Notes: a model not told the origin generated them from the letters alone. 34,946 nucleotides of DNA from Oscillospiraceae bacterium (GCA_902790375.1 CADARY010000041.1:1-34946); one strand, 5' to 3'; shown: positions 1 through 8,904, numbered from the stretch's first letter. Made by a program: numbers and translations.

Positions 1-95
1 TTCTTGAGGTACACAAAGTACATCTGCGAAAAAGTGCCTTTATCAGAACCCAAATTTTCTCAGGATCTGCTCTTGCCGAATTATGCGGTATTGCC
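1..95 (-). repeat. 95-bp interspersed repeat, copy 1
   Basis: This stretch is identical, in reverse complement, to 24514-24608 and to the first 94 bases of the copy at 16797. Taking GGCAATACCGC as the left end, this copy runs on the minus strand and its right end (CTCAAGAA) meets the window edge, so anything beyond cannot be seen. It is intergenic, just past the terminator of dpaB. A 31-codon open frame crosses it, but no ribosome binding site supports translation. Confidence 0.9.
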
Positions 96-97
96 TA

Positions 98-130
98 AAA
101 GAACCGGCACAGCTGTGCCGGTCTTTTTTT
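98..130. terminator. Bidirectional rho-independent terminator after dpaB
   Basis: A perfect GC-rich palindrome at 104-121 (CCGGCAC, loop AGCT, GTGCCGG) is followed by a T run at 124-130 on the plus strand, and by TTCTTTTA on the minus strand. The T run overlaps the dpaB stop codon. It would end dpaAB transcription. Confidence 0.8.
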
Positions 131-701
131 ATCGCAGGAGGGGCTGGAGCTGTTCGCCGCGCAGCGCGGCCTCGACGGTTTCTTCCAGGAGGGAGAAGTC
201 TGCCTGCAGGGAGTTAGGCTTCTTCGCCGGATCGTCCTGACGGAAGGGGACGAAGTAGACCTGCTTGCGGTTGAGGAGCCGGGCGATATTCTCGGCAGAG
301 CCGGAGAGCCCGTCGTTGGTGGAGAAGGCGATCACGAGGGGCCTGCCGTTTCGCAGATGAGCCTTGGCCGCCATGGCCACGGCGCTGTCGGTCATGCCAT
401 GGGCGAGCTTTGCCAGCGTGCAGCCCGTGCAGGGAGCGATCAGCAGCGCGTCCATGGGCTCTCTGGGCCCCAGGGGCTCGGCCTCGGCGATGGAGGCAGC
501 CACCGGCCTGCCGGTGAGCGCTTCGAGGCGGCGGCGGTTTTCCGCTGCCGTGCCGAAGCGGGTATCGGTCCCCGCGGCGGTCTCGCTCATCAGCGGCACC
601 AGGTCATAGCGCTCCCGCAGGCCCTCCGCCGCCTTGAATACCTGCTCGTAGGTGCAGTAGGACCCGCAGAGGGCGAGGCCCAGACGCTTTTTATGTTCCA
701 T
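129..701 (-). CDS. dpaB: Dipicolinate synthase subunit B (SpoVFB)
   Basis: This 190-residue protein is the flavoprotein-fold subunit of dipicolinate synthase, which converts the dihydrodipicolinate-pathway intermediate to dipicolinic acid in the mother cell for loading into spores. Recognisable features are the N-terminal nucleotide-binding segment LALCGSYCTYEQV, the central APCTGCTLAKLAHGMTDS motif and the C-terminal STNDGLSG and VPFRQDDP segments; length is typical of the family. The start at 701 is preceded by a GGGAGG-type ribosome binding site and overlaps the end of dpaA by 11 bases, which implies translational coupling. A longer upstream reading frame exists but lies inside dpaA. The identification rests on motif recognition and on the dpaA neighbour. 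Confidence 0.93.
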   Translation of the reverse strand: MEHKKRLGLALCGSYCTYEQVFKAAEGLRERYDLVPLMSETAAGTDTRFGTAAENRRRLEALTGRPVAASIAEAEPLGPREPMDALLIAPCTGCTLAKLAHGMTDSAVAMAAKAHLRNGRPLVIAFSTNDGLSGSAENIARLLNRKQVYFVPFRQDDPAKKPNSLQADFSLLEETVEAALRGEQLQPLLR

Positions 702-1560
702 TGCTTTCCTCCCTTTCCCGGATAACGGTTTGGATCGTGTCGCGCATGAGGCAGGCGGCGGCGCAGGGAGCGCACTTGCCCGGCAGGCCCGGAGCGTACA
801 CGGCGCGCAGGCCCAGCTCATCGGCGAGCGCAGGGTCGAAGCCCGGCTCGGACGCGAGCTCCAGCAGCAGGGCGTCGGGCCGGATGCGCTCCAGCACCGG
901 GCGGTCGAGCACCGGGGCCGGCACGGTGTTGACCGCGAAATCCAGCTCCCCGGCCAGAGCCGCGATCTCGCCGTAAGCGCAGGCGCGCAGGCCCTGTGCC
1001 TCGGCCTCGGCACGGTCCCCGGCCTTGCGGGCGGTGACCCAGGTCTCACAGCCCAAGGCGCGCAGGCGCGGTGCTAAAATCGACGCAATGCGGCCCCAGC
1101 CTGTGACCAGCGCCCGCCCCCGCCAGAGGCTGCGCGGGCTCTCCCGGATCAGAACGCCGAGCGCGCCCTCCGCCGTGAGGGCGGCGTTCCCCACGGTGAA
1201 ATCCCGCCGCGCCATCAGGTCGCAGACCTTGAGACCGGCGCGCACCGCGGCAAGGCCGGTCGCCTGGCTGAAGCGGCCGCCGCAGAGGGTCTGCCCCGGC
1301 CACAGGGCGGTGAGCAGGTCCTCGAGCTGGATGTGCTGCAGCGACAGGGGCGCGCTGACCGCCCCGTTTTTCTCCGCCGGGACGCCCAGGATCACCCAGT
1401 CCGCCCCGTAGACACAGGCCTCCACACTGCTGCAGGGGCTGATGCGCTGGGGCAGGGCGGCCTTTTCCAGCGCATAGCAGCGCACGGAATGTCCCTCCCC
1501 CGCAAGCAGCGCAGCCAGCCACCCGGCCCGCGCGTCGCCGCCGATCACCGCGAATTTCAT
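691..1560 (-). CDS. dpaA: Dipicolinate synthase subunit A (SpoVFA)
   Basis: This 289-residue Rossmann-type oxidoreductase is the catalytic partner of DpaB in dipicolinate synthesis. The N-terminus (FAVIGGDARAG) is the family-specific first domain, a second nucleotide-binding segment TGWGRIASILAPRLRALG lies near the middle, and the C-terminal APGLPGKCAP motif is typical. I chose the ATG at 1560 because GGAGGT sits 7 bases upstream; an in-frame ATG at 1575 has no such site. The pair is normally expressed late in the mother cell under sigma K, and a weak matching promoter lies just upstream. Its presence indicates a lineage with sporulation capacity, although no other spore genes are in view. 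Confidence 0.93.
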   Translation of the reverse strand: MKFAVIGGDARAGWLAALLAGEGHSVRCYALEKAALPQRISPCSSVEACVYGADWVILGVPAEKNGAVSAPLSLQHIQLEDLLTALWPGQTLCGGRFSQATGLAAVRAGLKVCDLMARRDFTVGNAALTAEGALGVLIRESPRSLWRGRALVTGWGRIASILAPRLRALGCETWVTARKAGDRAEAEAQGLRACAYGEIAALAGELDFAVNTVPAPVLDRPVLERIRPDALLLELASEPGFDPALADELGLRAVYAPGLPGKCAPCAAACLMRDTIQTVIREREESNGT

Positions 1561-1577
1561 AGGCACCACCTCCATGC

Positions 1578-1605
1578 CATCGTATGCCGGAAGGGTCGGA
1601 AAAGT
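1578..1605 (-). promoter_or_regulatory. Possible sigma-K-like promoter of dpaAB
   Basis: On the minus strand CATACGATG (1586-1578) resembles the sigma K -10 pattern CATAnnnTA, and an AC dinucleotide lies 17 bases upstream (1605-1604) as in sigma K -35 boxes. The resulting leader would be very short. The match is partial and rests mainly on the known regulation of spoVF. Confidence 0.3.
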
Positions 1606-1636
1606 GAGGAATGCGGCCGCTTGGACTGCGGCGTTA

Positions 1637-1665
1637 TTGAAATACCGCTCCGCTCATGGTACAAT
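1637..1665 (+). promoter_or_regulatory. Sigma-A promoter of thyA-folA
   Basis: TTGAAA at 1637-1642 and TACAAT at 1660-1665 are separated by 17 bases, about 30 bases upstream of the thyA start. This is a close match to the vegetative consensus. Confidence 0.75.
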
Positions 1666-1694
1666 GTCAGTATTACTGGAATCGAGGTGCAGCG

Positions 1695-2525
1695 ATGAGC
1701 AGAGCTGACGAAATCTTTATTCAAAATTGCAGGGACATTCTGGACAACGGCACATGGGACACGGATCGGGCGGTGCGCACGCGCTGGGAGGACGGGACGC
1801 CCGCGCACACGATCAAGAAATTCTGCGTGGTGAACCGCTACAACCTGGCCGAGGAGTTCCCGATCCTGACGATTCGGCGCATCTTCTGGAAGTCCGCCAT
1901 TGACGAGCTGCTGTGGATCTGGCAGGCGAAGAGCAACAACGTCCACGATCTGCGCACCCGGGTGTGGGACGCCTGGGCGGACGAGAACGGCAGCATCGGC
2001 AAGGCCTACGGCTACCAGCTCGGCGTGAAGCACCACTACCCCGAGGGGGACATGGATCAGGTGGACAAGGTGCTGTGGGATCTCAAGCACAACCCCGCCT
2101 CCCGCCGGATCATGACCAATCTCTACAACTTCGCGGATCTGTCGGAGATGGCGCTGTACCCCTGCGCCTACTCCATGACCTTCAACGTGACAGGGGACCG
2201 GCTCAACGCGATATTGAACCAGCGCAGCCAGGACATGCTGACCGCGAACAACTGGAACGTGGTGCAGTACGCGGTGCTGACGCTGATGATGGCGCAGGTC
2301 TCGGGTCTCAAGCCCGGCGAGTTCGTGCACGTCATCGCCGACGCCCACATCTATGACCGGCATGTGGACATGGTCAGGGAGATCCTCGCGCATGAACCGA
2401 AGGCCGCGCCGGTATTCCGCCTCGATCCCGCGGTGACGGACTTCTACGCCTTCACGCGCGACAGCTTCACGATGGAAAACTACGTGTACAGCGATCTTGA
2501 CGGAAAGATCCCCGTGGCACTGTAA
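1695..2525 (+). CDS. thyA: Thymidylate synthase
   Basis: ThyA methylates dUMP to dTMP with methylene-tetrahydrofolate, yielding dihydrofolate. The 276-residue protein has the catalytic cysteine in YPCAYS (C157), the phosphate-binding QRSQDM motif (R177, S178, D180), and the DAHIYDRH segment near the C-terminus. The start at 1695 follows GAGGTG by 5 bases; the longer frame beginning at 1656 would start inside the promoter. folA follows after 13 bases and recycles the dihydrofolate product, so the two form a functional operon. Presence of classical ThyA rather than ThyX is clear. Confidence 0.97.
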   Translation: MSRADEIFIQNCRDILDNGTWDTDRAVRTRWEDGTPAHTIKKFCVVNRYNLAEEFPILTIRRIFWKSAIDELLWIWQAKSNNVHDLRTRVWDAWADENGSIGKAYGYQLGVKHHYPEGDMDQVDKVLWDLKHNPASRRIMTNLYNFADLSEMALYPCAYSMTFNVTGDRLNAILNQRSQDMLTANNWNVVQYAVLTLMMAQVSGLKPGEFVHVIADAHIYDRHVDMVREILAHEPKAAPVFRLDPAVTDFYAFTRDSFTMENYVYSDLDGKIPVAL

Positions 2526-2538
2526 GGAGGGCGCGGCG

Positions 2539-3018
2539 ATGGAGGCTATTGTGGCGGTATTCTCCGACTGGGGCATCGGCTGCGAGGGAACGCAGCAGGT
2601 GGTGCTGAAGGCCGACCGGGCGCATTTCCGGGCGCTCACGGCGGGCGCGGCGGTGATCGTGGGGCGGCGGACGCTCCAGGACTTTCCCGGCGGCAGGCCC
2701 CTCAAGGGGCGGCAGAACATCGTGGTCACGCGGCAGGCGCTCACGGTCGAGGGGGCGGAGGTCGCCCACTCCGCAGAAGAGGCGCTGGCCCTCGCGGCCA
2801 GGTATCCGCGGACGCTGGTGATCGGCGGGGCCTCGGTCTACCGGCAGTTTCTGCCCCATGTCGATCTGGTGCATGTGACGAAGATTGATTCACAGCCCAG
2901 GTCCGACAGCTTCTTTGAAAATCTGGACGCCTCCTCCGACTGGCGTGTGCGGGAGGCGGGCGAGTGGCAGGAGGAAGACGGCCTGCGCTTTCGCTTTATG
3001 AGCTACGAGAGAGTATAA
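2539..3018 (+). CDS. folA: Dihydrofolate reductase
   Basis: This NADPH-dependent enzyme of 159 residues reduces dihydrofolate to tetrahydrofolate. Family features are the N-terminal strand and loop IVAVFSDWGIGCEG, the NADPH-binding VIVGRRTLQDFPGG segment, and GGASVYRQFLP towards the C-terminus. The start at 2539 is set by AAGGAGGG 8 bases upstream. It is the second gene of the thyA-folA operon, ending in a strong terminator. The stop codon lies inside a short tandem duplication described at 3009-3053. Confidence 0.95.
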   Translation: MEAIVAVFSDWGIGCEGTQQVVLKADRAHFRALTAGAAVIVGRRTLQDFPGGRPLKGRQNIVVTRQALTVEGAEVAHSAEEALALAARYPRTLVIGGASVYRQFLPHVDLVHVTKIDSQPRSDSFFENLDASSDWRVREAGEWQEEDGLRFRFMSYERV

Positions 3019-3053
3019 AGGCAACACGGCGGAGAGTATAAAGCAACACGGCG
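3009..3053 (+). repeat. 22-bp tandem duplication at the folA 3' end
   Basis: GAGAGTATAAAGGCAACACG (starting at 3009) is repeated with one base missing from 3032. The unit contains the folA stop codon and the left arm of the terminator stem, so two competing left arms precede one right arm. Confidence 0.8.
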
Positions 3054-3088
3054 GAACCGAAACGGTTCCGCCGTGTTGTTTTATTTTG
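3044..3088 (+). terminator. Rho-independent terminator of thyA-folA
   Basis: A 15-bp perfect stem (3044-3058 with 3064-3078, loop GAAAC) is followed by TTTTATTTT. It lies 25 bases past the folA stop. Confidence 0.88.
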
Positions 3089-3102
3089 CCTCCGCACTGT
3101 GG

Positions 3103-3124
3103 GGGCCGATGCCTTCATCGGCCC
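3103..3124. repeat. Palindromic repeat, GGGCCGATG/CATCGGCCC family
   Basis: The arms GGGCCGATG and CATCGGCCC face each other across a 4-base loop. The same arms occur at 30486-30507 and related GTCGATCC arms occur at 34699-34785. It sits between the convergent ends of folA and the surface protein gene. Confidence 0.7.
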
Positions 3125-3210
3125 GTGCAGTACGATGCCGTGTTTACGGATTTGCCCGGCGCATGCCGAGGCTCCCGGGTTTTCCCGCCGGGTCTACGAT
3201 TCCGGTGTCC

Positions 3211-6200
3211 TCAGTCCTGCTCCTTTTTGCGCTTGCGGGCGGAGCCGAGGATGGACGCCGCGCCGACGAAGGAGGTCAGGCACAGACCGGACCAGAGGCC
3301 CAGGTGGGACATGTCCCCGGTTTTCGGGCTGGTGCTGGTCTTGTTGAAGATGACGTCGTACATCATCGGGCCGGTAATGTTGCCGAAGGCGTAGGTCTTC
3401 TCCGACTTGTTGGAGTCATAGCTGCCGCCGTTGAGCGCGACATGGCCGTAGCTGCCGGAGGAGGGCTTCACGGTCATGGTGATGTCCGTGATGCCGGCAT
3501 CCTGGCGCACGATCCAGACGTTGCTGTAGCCATAATAGCTGTAGGGCTGGAGAATGACGTCGCCGGAGCTGTCCTTGATGATGGTGCTGCCGGAGAGGGT
3601 GGTGCTGCCGCGTTTCATGGTGACGGTGCCGCTGCCGCTGTTGTCGCCCGTGCCGGTAGAGCTGTTAAAGCCGATGGTCCACCAGTTGTACACAAACACG
3701 GTTCCGACGGGTATATTGCTCGCCTCGCTCGTAAAGAAGCGGTAGACGCCCTGCTGGTTTACGGTGAAGGCGCCGTCAACGATCAGGTTGCTGGTGACAG
3801 GATGCTTCGCGCCGTTGTTGACGGAGTAGTACATGCCGTCGTACACGCCGTAGACGACATCAACCTCAGCCTCGCCGTTGTTGACGATGTCCTTTACCTC
3901 TTCGTCCTCAACGTCAATGAACTTGGAGTTGATGCTGAGCTTGGTCTTGCCCTCGAGGGCGTCGTTTGCGGTCACCTCGCAGGTGATGAGGCATTCAAAA
4001 TCTGCGGCTGTGGGGACAAAGGTCTCCGCTGTCGCGTTTTCAATGTCAACGCCGTCGCGCTTCCACTGGTAGCTGAAATTGGTGAATACCTTCTCCCCGC
4101 TGACGACCGCCGTCAGGGTCTCGCCCACGAAGCCGAGGATCTTGCTGCCGGAAACATTGCCGCTGATGGTCACGATGCCGGCAAAGGTATGCTGTTCCCA
4201 GACGGCATAGAGCGTCGTATCCTGGGAGAAGCCGTCTTCAACCATCGCGCCGTCCAGATACATGGGCACCTTCGCGCCGGAGGACAGGGCCCAGCCCTTG
4301 AACTCAAAGCCCGGATACGTGTAGCCGATCTGGCTCATGGTGGCAAGCTTGGTGTCGTTGTTCTTGGCTGCGCGCTGGAGCTTTCTGGAGCTGGCTGTCG
4401 CGCCGTTGGGATCGTAGGTGATGGTGATGGTGTCGCCCCATTTTGCGGTGACCTTTCTTGCCGTGGTGTAAACCGTGTCGTCTTCCACTTTGTCTACGTC
4501 ACCGAAGACGACCTTCTGACCGGCTTTATAAAGATCTTCTTCGTTGTCTCCCAGCTGCCAGCCCGCGAAGGTCTGGTTGGCAGGCGCCTCAAAGCCAAGT
4601 GTTGAATAGCTCGGCAGCTTCACCGCGGAGTCCTTGGGGTACTCCTCAACGGTAGTCGTGCCGGTTGCGTCGCCGGGGTAGAACCAAATGTCGAGCTTAT
4701 CGCGCCAGATGGCGTAAAGGGTGATATCGGTGGGTACATCGTCCGACCCGATGCTGTCACCGGGCATAAAGCTGATGCCGGTTCCGTCGGCGCGGGTATT
4801 CCACTCGCCGAAGATCTTGGTGGAATCGGGCGCGTTATAGGCATTTGCTTTCACTGTACCTGTTGCGCCCTTGCTGATGGTGTTCGGCATCATCGTTAAA
4901 CCGCCGCCGCCGTTTCTCTCATAGTTGACGGAGAAGGAGGTCTTCACCCACTGCGCATACAGCTTGACGCTGGCCTTCGGGGTGATTTCGCCCACATTCG
5001 CAAAGCTCGTTCCGCTGTCGTCCGGTTCTGTATTCCAATGGTCAAAGCTATAGTTTATATAAGTGAACGTGTTTGCTTTAATAAGCACCTTCTCGTTCAG
5101 CTTAATGATCTGCGGGTCCATGGTGCCCTCGCCGCCGTTGGGATAAAAGACGATTGCGTACGCCCACTGAGCATACAGTGTCATATTCTCTGTAACCGTG
5201 AGTGTGGCGCCATCCGATATTTCTTTACCGGAGCCGTCGGGCTTGGTATTCCACCCCATAAAGGTGAGGTCAACTTTGGTAATCCTGCCGCCATTCTTTT
5301 CAAGAGTGAGCGTCTTTTCTTTCTCAACTTTCTGGGGATTCATGCTGCCAGAACCGCCGTTGGCATTAAAGCTGACGGTGAAGATGTTCTGTGTCCACTG
5401 AGCATACAGCGTAATATCCTTTGTGATCTTGCCCGCGGAAATGGTATCTTTGTCCGTATAGGCGATCCCGGTGCCTTTTGCTTCGGTGTTCCAGCCAGTG
5501 AAGATGTAATCGGTACGCTTGAACTGATTTGCGGAGAGCTTGGCGTCTTTTTCCTTGTCGAAGTCATCCGGCATCATGGTGCCCGTAGCATCTGATGCAT
5601 TCTTGTTATATGTCACAGTGAAGGTCTTTTTGTCCCACTTGGCATACAAGGTAATATCACCCGTCATCGCACTTGCAGGGATAGTCGCCTTGTCTTTATA
5701 ATCCGTACCAGTGCCGTCCGCTTTAGTGTTCCAACCGCCAAAGTTGTAGTCATCTCTTGTGTAACCATTCGCTTTCAGCTCCAAGGGTGTGTTGAATGCT
5801 CCATACTGAACCTCCATAACACCGCCGGTGGCGCCATTGGGATCAAAGATAACCGTAATGGCTTTTTCCCACTGTGCATAGAGCGTTAAGTCGTCTTTAA
5901 TATCTGTGCCAGGTATGGTCGCCCCATCGGCATACGCTTTACCGCTGCCGTCGGCCGCCGTGTTCCAGCCGGTGAATACGTATTCGTCACGGGTGAAGGT
6001 ATTGGCGTTCAAGCCCAGGTCTACGCCGACCTTGCCCTCCTGCGGCTCCATGGTGCCCTCGCCGCCGTTGGCGTTAAAGGACACAGTAATATTGCTGGAT
6101 TTCCACTGGGCATACAGGGTGAAGGGGCCGGTCATGTCGGAGGCCGGGATCGTTGCGCCGTCGGCGTAGGATTTGCCGGTGCCGTCCTTCAGCGTATTCC

Positions 6201-8622
6201 AGCTTGCAAAATAATAATCGTCTCTATAGAACTGGTTGATGGCATCCTCGGAAAGATCAAGCTTCTGATTCTCGATCGCCTTAATGGGCTCCATGTTGCC
6301 CACGCCGCCGTTGGGGTCAAAGGTCACCTCAAAGCCCCACTGGGCGTACAGCATGATCCTGGAAGGAGTTTCGCTTTTATCTTCCGTGAGAACCATCGTA
6401 TCGCCGGGCTTATAGCTGTCACCGCTGCCGTCACGCTTGGTATTCCATTCAATAAAGATTCTGTTGGCCTTGGTGGGAATACCGGTCTCATCCAGCGTTT
6501 TGATCGTAATGGAATCGCCGGGATATTTCATGGGCTCTGCATAGGATTTTTTTCCGGAGCCGCTGTCAACATTGCTCTGGTATGTAACGAGGATATTTCT
6601 CTTCCACTGGGCGTACAGAACAACGGTCGCCGGGATATCTGCGGTTGACACTGGCTGCATATCATCAAAATGCTGTCCTTGTCCATTGGGGTCTGTATCC
6701 CAGCCGGTAAACTTATAGGTATCCTTTTTTTCAGGGGAAGTAAAGGTATTCTCTCTAAGCTCATGCTTTTCCGAAGAAATGAACTGATTATCCATCGAAC
6801 CGGAGCCGCCGTTGGCATCAAAGATTACCTGAACCGCAACCCACTGAGCATACAGTGTTACGTCGGTGTCGTAGGAAGTAAAGTCGTTCGCGCTTACAAA
6901 CTGCTTGTCTTCAAAGTATTTTCCGCTGCCGTCGGCCTGGGTATTCCAGCCCGTAAAGACAATTGCCGCAAGCGTTCCGTCCTTATCTACAACTACTTCA
7001 TCATGCACAAACTGATTCGTCCTCAGATTTACGCCGCCCTCGTCCGAGGAGGGAATATACAAATCCTCCATAGAACCGCTGACTGCGCCCTCGACCATAG
7101 GGTTGCCGTCAAATATGATCGTAACTCCGCTCGCTTCAAACGCCACGGTCTCACCCGCTGCAAGCGCCGCTTTGTCCGCCTCGGGGTCCTCGGCCCACTG
7201 GGCGTAGAGGGTCACGTCGGAATTGAGGGTGACTTCCTCGCCGTCGAGGAAGGGCTGATCGCCCATGCCGCTGCCGTCGGCCATGTAGTCCCAGCCGACG
7301 AACCTGTAGCCGGTTCTCGCAAAGGCGTTGAGGGTCAGGTTCTGCGAGGTGCCCGGCTCAAAGGCCTGGGCGTCCATGCTGCCGGAGGTCGCGCCGTTGC
7401 CGTCAAAGCTGATGTAGATGGCGTTTTCGGGTACTGCCGGCGCCTCGTCGGGCTGCTCCGTGGTCTCGTACGCTGCGGTCTCCTGGGTCGCGCTCATGGT
7501 CTCGTTCACGCTCGGGGTCTCGCCCTCGGGCTGGGCCTCGCCGCAGTAGACGCACACGCCGTTTTCATACTTGTGGGCCATGTCGATCCACTGTACCTCT
7601 TTCTCGCCGCAGACAGAGCAGACGCGCTCCTTTGCGCCGGTGGAGTAGCAGGTGGGCTCCTGGGTCACAACGAACTCGCCGAACTTGTGGGCCGCCGGAA
7701 TGCTCTCGGTCTCCTTGTGGCCGCAGACGGTGCAGGTATGCTCTTTGGTGCCGCTGGCATAGCAGGTGGGCTCCTCGATCACGACAAACGCGCCGAACTT
7801 GTGGGCTGCCGGAATGACCTGAACCTCCTTCGCGCCGCAGACGGTGCAGGTGCGCTCCTGGCTGCCGTCCTCGGTGCAGGTGGCCGCCTTCGTCACCTTG
7901 AAGGCAGTCCAGGTGTGGCCCAGGGCCGGAATGACCTGGACGTCTTTCTTGTCGCAGACTTCACACACGCGCTCACGGCTGCCGTCCTCGGTGCAGGTGG
8001 CTTCCTTCGTCACCTTGAACTCGTTCCAGCGGTGGCCCTTGGCAGGGATGGCCTCAAAGTTGAAGCGCTCGCCGCACACGTCGCACCAGGTATATTCCTT
8101 CCAGCCATCGCTGGTGCAGGTGGCCTCCTGACGGTCGACATGGAGGATATGGTGCCCCTCGCCGCCGGCGCTGAATTTGTAGCGCTCATCCAGCAGAAGA
8201 ATGCGGTCCTTCGCGACGGTCTCCCAATCGGCCTGCTCCCCGCTCTGCTTGCGGGCAGTAAGCTCCTCCACCAGCTTGTCGACGGCAAGACCGTAGGCTT
8301 CCTCCGCGCTCTGCTGGCAGACGGAGCAGGATTTCCAGTACTGATAGGGGTGGGTGCAGTCGCCCTCCTCGATCAGGTACTGCTCATCCTCCACCGGGAT
8401 AAAGCTGTGCACACCGGTGGCGGGGATGAAATTCATGCTGAACGTCGTGTTGCAGATCGGGCAGTAGGTCTGGTCAAAGCCGTTGTCCACACAGGTGGGG
8501 TCCTGATGATCCGTCGCCATCTCGTGCACATGCGCCTCCGCATGGGCCGCCAGCGGGATCAGGGACAGACACATCAGCGCTACAAGCACCAGTGCCAACA
8601 CTCTTACTACATTCTTTTTCAT
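3211..8622 (-). CDS. Large wall-anchored surface protein with InlB-like B repeats
   Basis: The 1803-residue protein starts with a signal peptide ending AHA near residue 28. Residues of roughly 30-370 hold a series of CxxC/CxxCG units with the pattern TC-x5-G-x4-TC-xxCG, resembling small metal-binding ribbons. About 13 copies of the Listeria-Bacteroides (InlB B-type) repeat follow, each ending in LYAQW or a close variant, then an Ig-like segment. The C-terminus has SPKTGD, a hydrophobic stretch and a basic tail (RKRKK), the layout of a sortase substrate. The start at 8622 has GAGG 9 bases upstream; the frame continues upstream only as the antisense of the next gene. Such proteins act in adhesion or matrix contact; the ligand is unknown. 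No sortase gene is in the window. Confidence 0.9.
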   Translation of the reverse strand: MKKNVVRVLALVLVALMCLSLIPLAAHAEAHVHEMATDHQDPTCVDNGFDQTYCPICNTTFSMNFIPATGVHSFIPVEDEQYLIEEGDCTHPYQYWKSCSVCQQSAEEAYGLAVDKLVEELTARKQSGEQADWETVAKDRILLLDERYKFSAGGEGHHILHVDRQEATCTSDGWKEYTWCDVCGERFNFEAIPAKGHRWNEFKVTKEATCTEDGSRERVCEVCDKKDVQVIPALGHTWTAFKVTKAATCTEDGSQERTCTVCGAKEVQVIPAAHKFGAFVVIEEPTCYASGTKEHTCTVCGHKETESIPAAHKFGEFVVTQEPTCYSTGAKERVCSVCGEKEVQWIDMAHKYENGVCVYCGEAQPEGETPSVNETMSATQETAAYETTEQPDEAPAVPENAIYISFDGNGATSGSMDAQAFEPGTSQNLTLNAFARTGYRFVGWDYMADGSGMGDQPFLDGEEVTLNSDVTLYAQWAEDPEADKAALAAGETVAFEASGVTIIFDGNPMVEGAVSGSMEDLYIPSSDEGGVNLRTNQFVHDEVVVDKDGTLAAIVFTGWNTQADGSGKYFEDKQFVSANDFTSYDTDVTLYAQWVAVQVIFDANGGSGSMDNQFISSEKHELRENTFTSPEKKDTYKFTGWDTDPNGQGQHFDDMQPVSTADIPATVVLYAQWKRNILVTYQSNVDSGSGKKSYAEPMKYPGDSITIKTLDETGIPTKANRIFIEWNTKRDGSGDSYKPGDTMVLTEDKSETPSRIMLYAQWGFEVTFDPNGGVGNMEPIKAIENQKLDLSEDAINQFYRDDYYFASWNTLKDGTGKSYADGATIPASDMTGPFTLYAQWKSSNITVSFNANGGEGTMEPQEGKVGVDLGLNANTFTRDEYVFTGWNTAADGSGKAYADGATIPGTDIKDDLTLYAQWEKAITVIFDPNGATGGVMEVQYGAFNTPLELKANGYTRDDYNFGGWNTKADGTGTDYKDKATIPASAMTGDITLYAKWDKKTFTVTYNKNASDATGTMMPDDFDKEKDAKLSANQFKRTDYIFTGWNTEAKGTGIAYTDKDTISAGKITKDITLYAQWTQNIFTVSFNANGGSGSMNPQKVEKEKTLTLEKNGGRITKVDLTFMGWNTKPDGSGKEISDGATLTVTENMTLYAQWAYAIVFYPNGGEGTMDPQIIKLNEKVLIKANTFTYINYSFDHWNTEPDDSGTSFANVGEITPKASVKLYAQWVKTSFSVNYERNGGGGLTMMPNTISKGATGTVKANAYNAPDSTKIFGEWNTRADGTGISFMPGDSIGSDDVPTDITLYAIWRDKLDIWFYPGDATGTTTVEEYPKDSAVKLPSYSTLGFEAPANQTFAGWQLGDNEEDLYKAGQKVVFGDVDKVEDDTVYTTARKVTAKWGDTITITYDPNGATASSRKLQRAAKNNDTKLATMSQIGYTYPGFEFKGWALSSGAKVPMYLDGAMVEDGFSQDTTLYAVWEQHTFAGIVTISGNVSGSKILGFVGETLTAVVSGEKVFTNFSYQWKRDGVDIENATAETFVPTAADFECLITCEVTANDALEGKTKLSINSKFIDVEDEEVKDIVNNGEAEVDVVYGVYDGMYYSVNNGAKHPVTSNLIVDGAFTVNQQGVYRFFTSEASNIPVGTVFVYNWWTIGFNSSTGTGDNSGSGTVTMKRGSTTLSGSTIIKDSSGDVILQPYSYYGYSNVWIVRQDAGITDITMTVKPSSGSYGHVALNGGSYDSNKSEKTYAFGNITGPMMYDVIFNKTSTSPKTGDMSHLGLWSGLCLTSFVGAASILGSARKRKKEQD

Positions 8623-8692
8623 GGTGTGAAACCTCGCGATCTGGAGTGATTTTGTAAACAATCGTAACTTTTTTGACTCTTTCACAAAAGAT

Positions 8693-8721
8693 ATTATACC
8701 ATAAGCATTATCTTCGCGCAA
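8693..8721 (-). promoter_or_regulatory. Promoter of the surface protein gene
   Basis: On the minus strand a perfect TATAAT (8698-8693) lies 17 bases from a weak -35 element TTGCGC (8721-8716). The leader is about 65 bases. The weak -35 box suggests low basal activity or activator dependence. Confidence 0.55.
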
Positions 8722-8823
8722 GCCTTTGTTGACAATAATTTGCAGCTTATGTAAACTTTTGTGGGGATTGCCCGTTTCTGCGGCTCTTTGCGGGGATCGG
8801 AGGCGGGAAGGACGCAAAAGCGA

Positions 8824-8852
8824 TTGACTGTTGCATAAAAGTAAGATAAAAT
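8824..8852 (+). promoter_or_regulatory. Promoter of the exported flavoprotein gene
   Basis: TTGACT (8824-8829) and TAAAAT (8847-8852) are spaced by 17 bases, about 50 bases before the start codon. This is a good sigma-A match, and it is divergent from the surface protein promoter. Confidence 0.75.
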
Positions 8853-8904
8853 GAAGGTATGCTGGAATCTCAGACTTATTATAAAAATATAAAGGAGAAT
8901 GTGT

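Noticed and set aside
4-240. 78-codon frame covering repeat copy 1
   Set aside because: No ribosome binding site; it runs through a terminator into the antisense of dpaB. The repeat is better seen as noncoding.
4900-7400. Regularly spaced DNA similarity that could suggest a CRISPR array or satellite
   Set aside because: The periodicity (about 220-270 bases) corresponds to protein-level InlB-like repeats, with diverged DNA and no conserved short repeat units.
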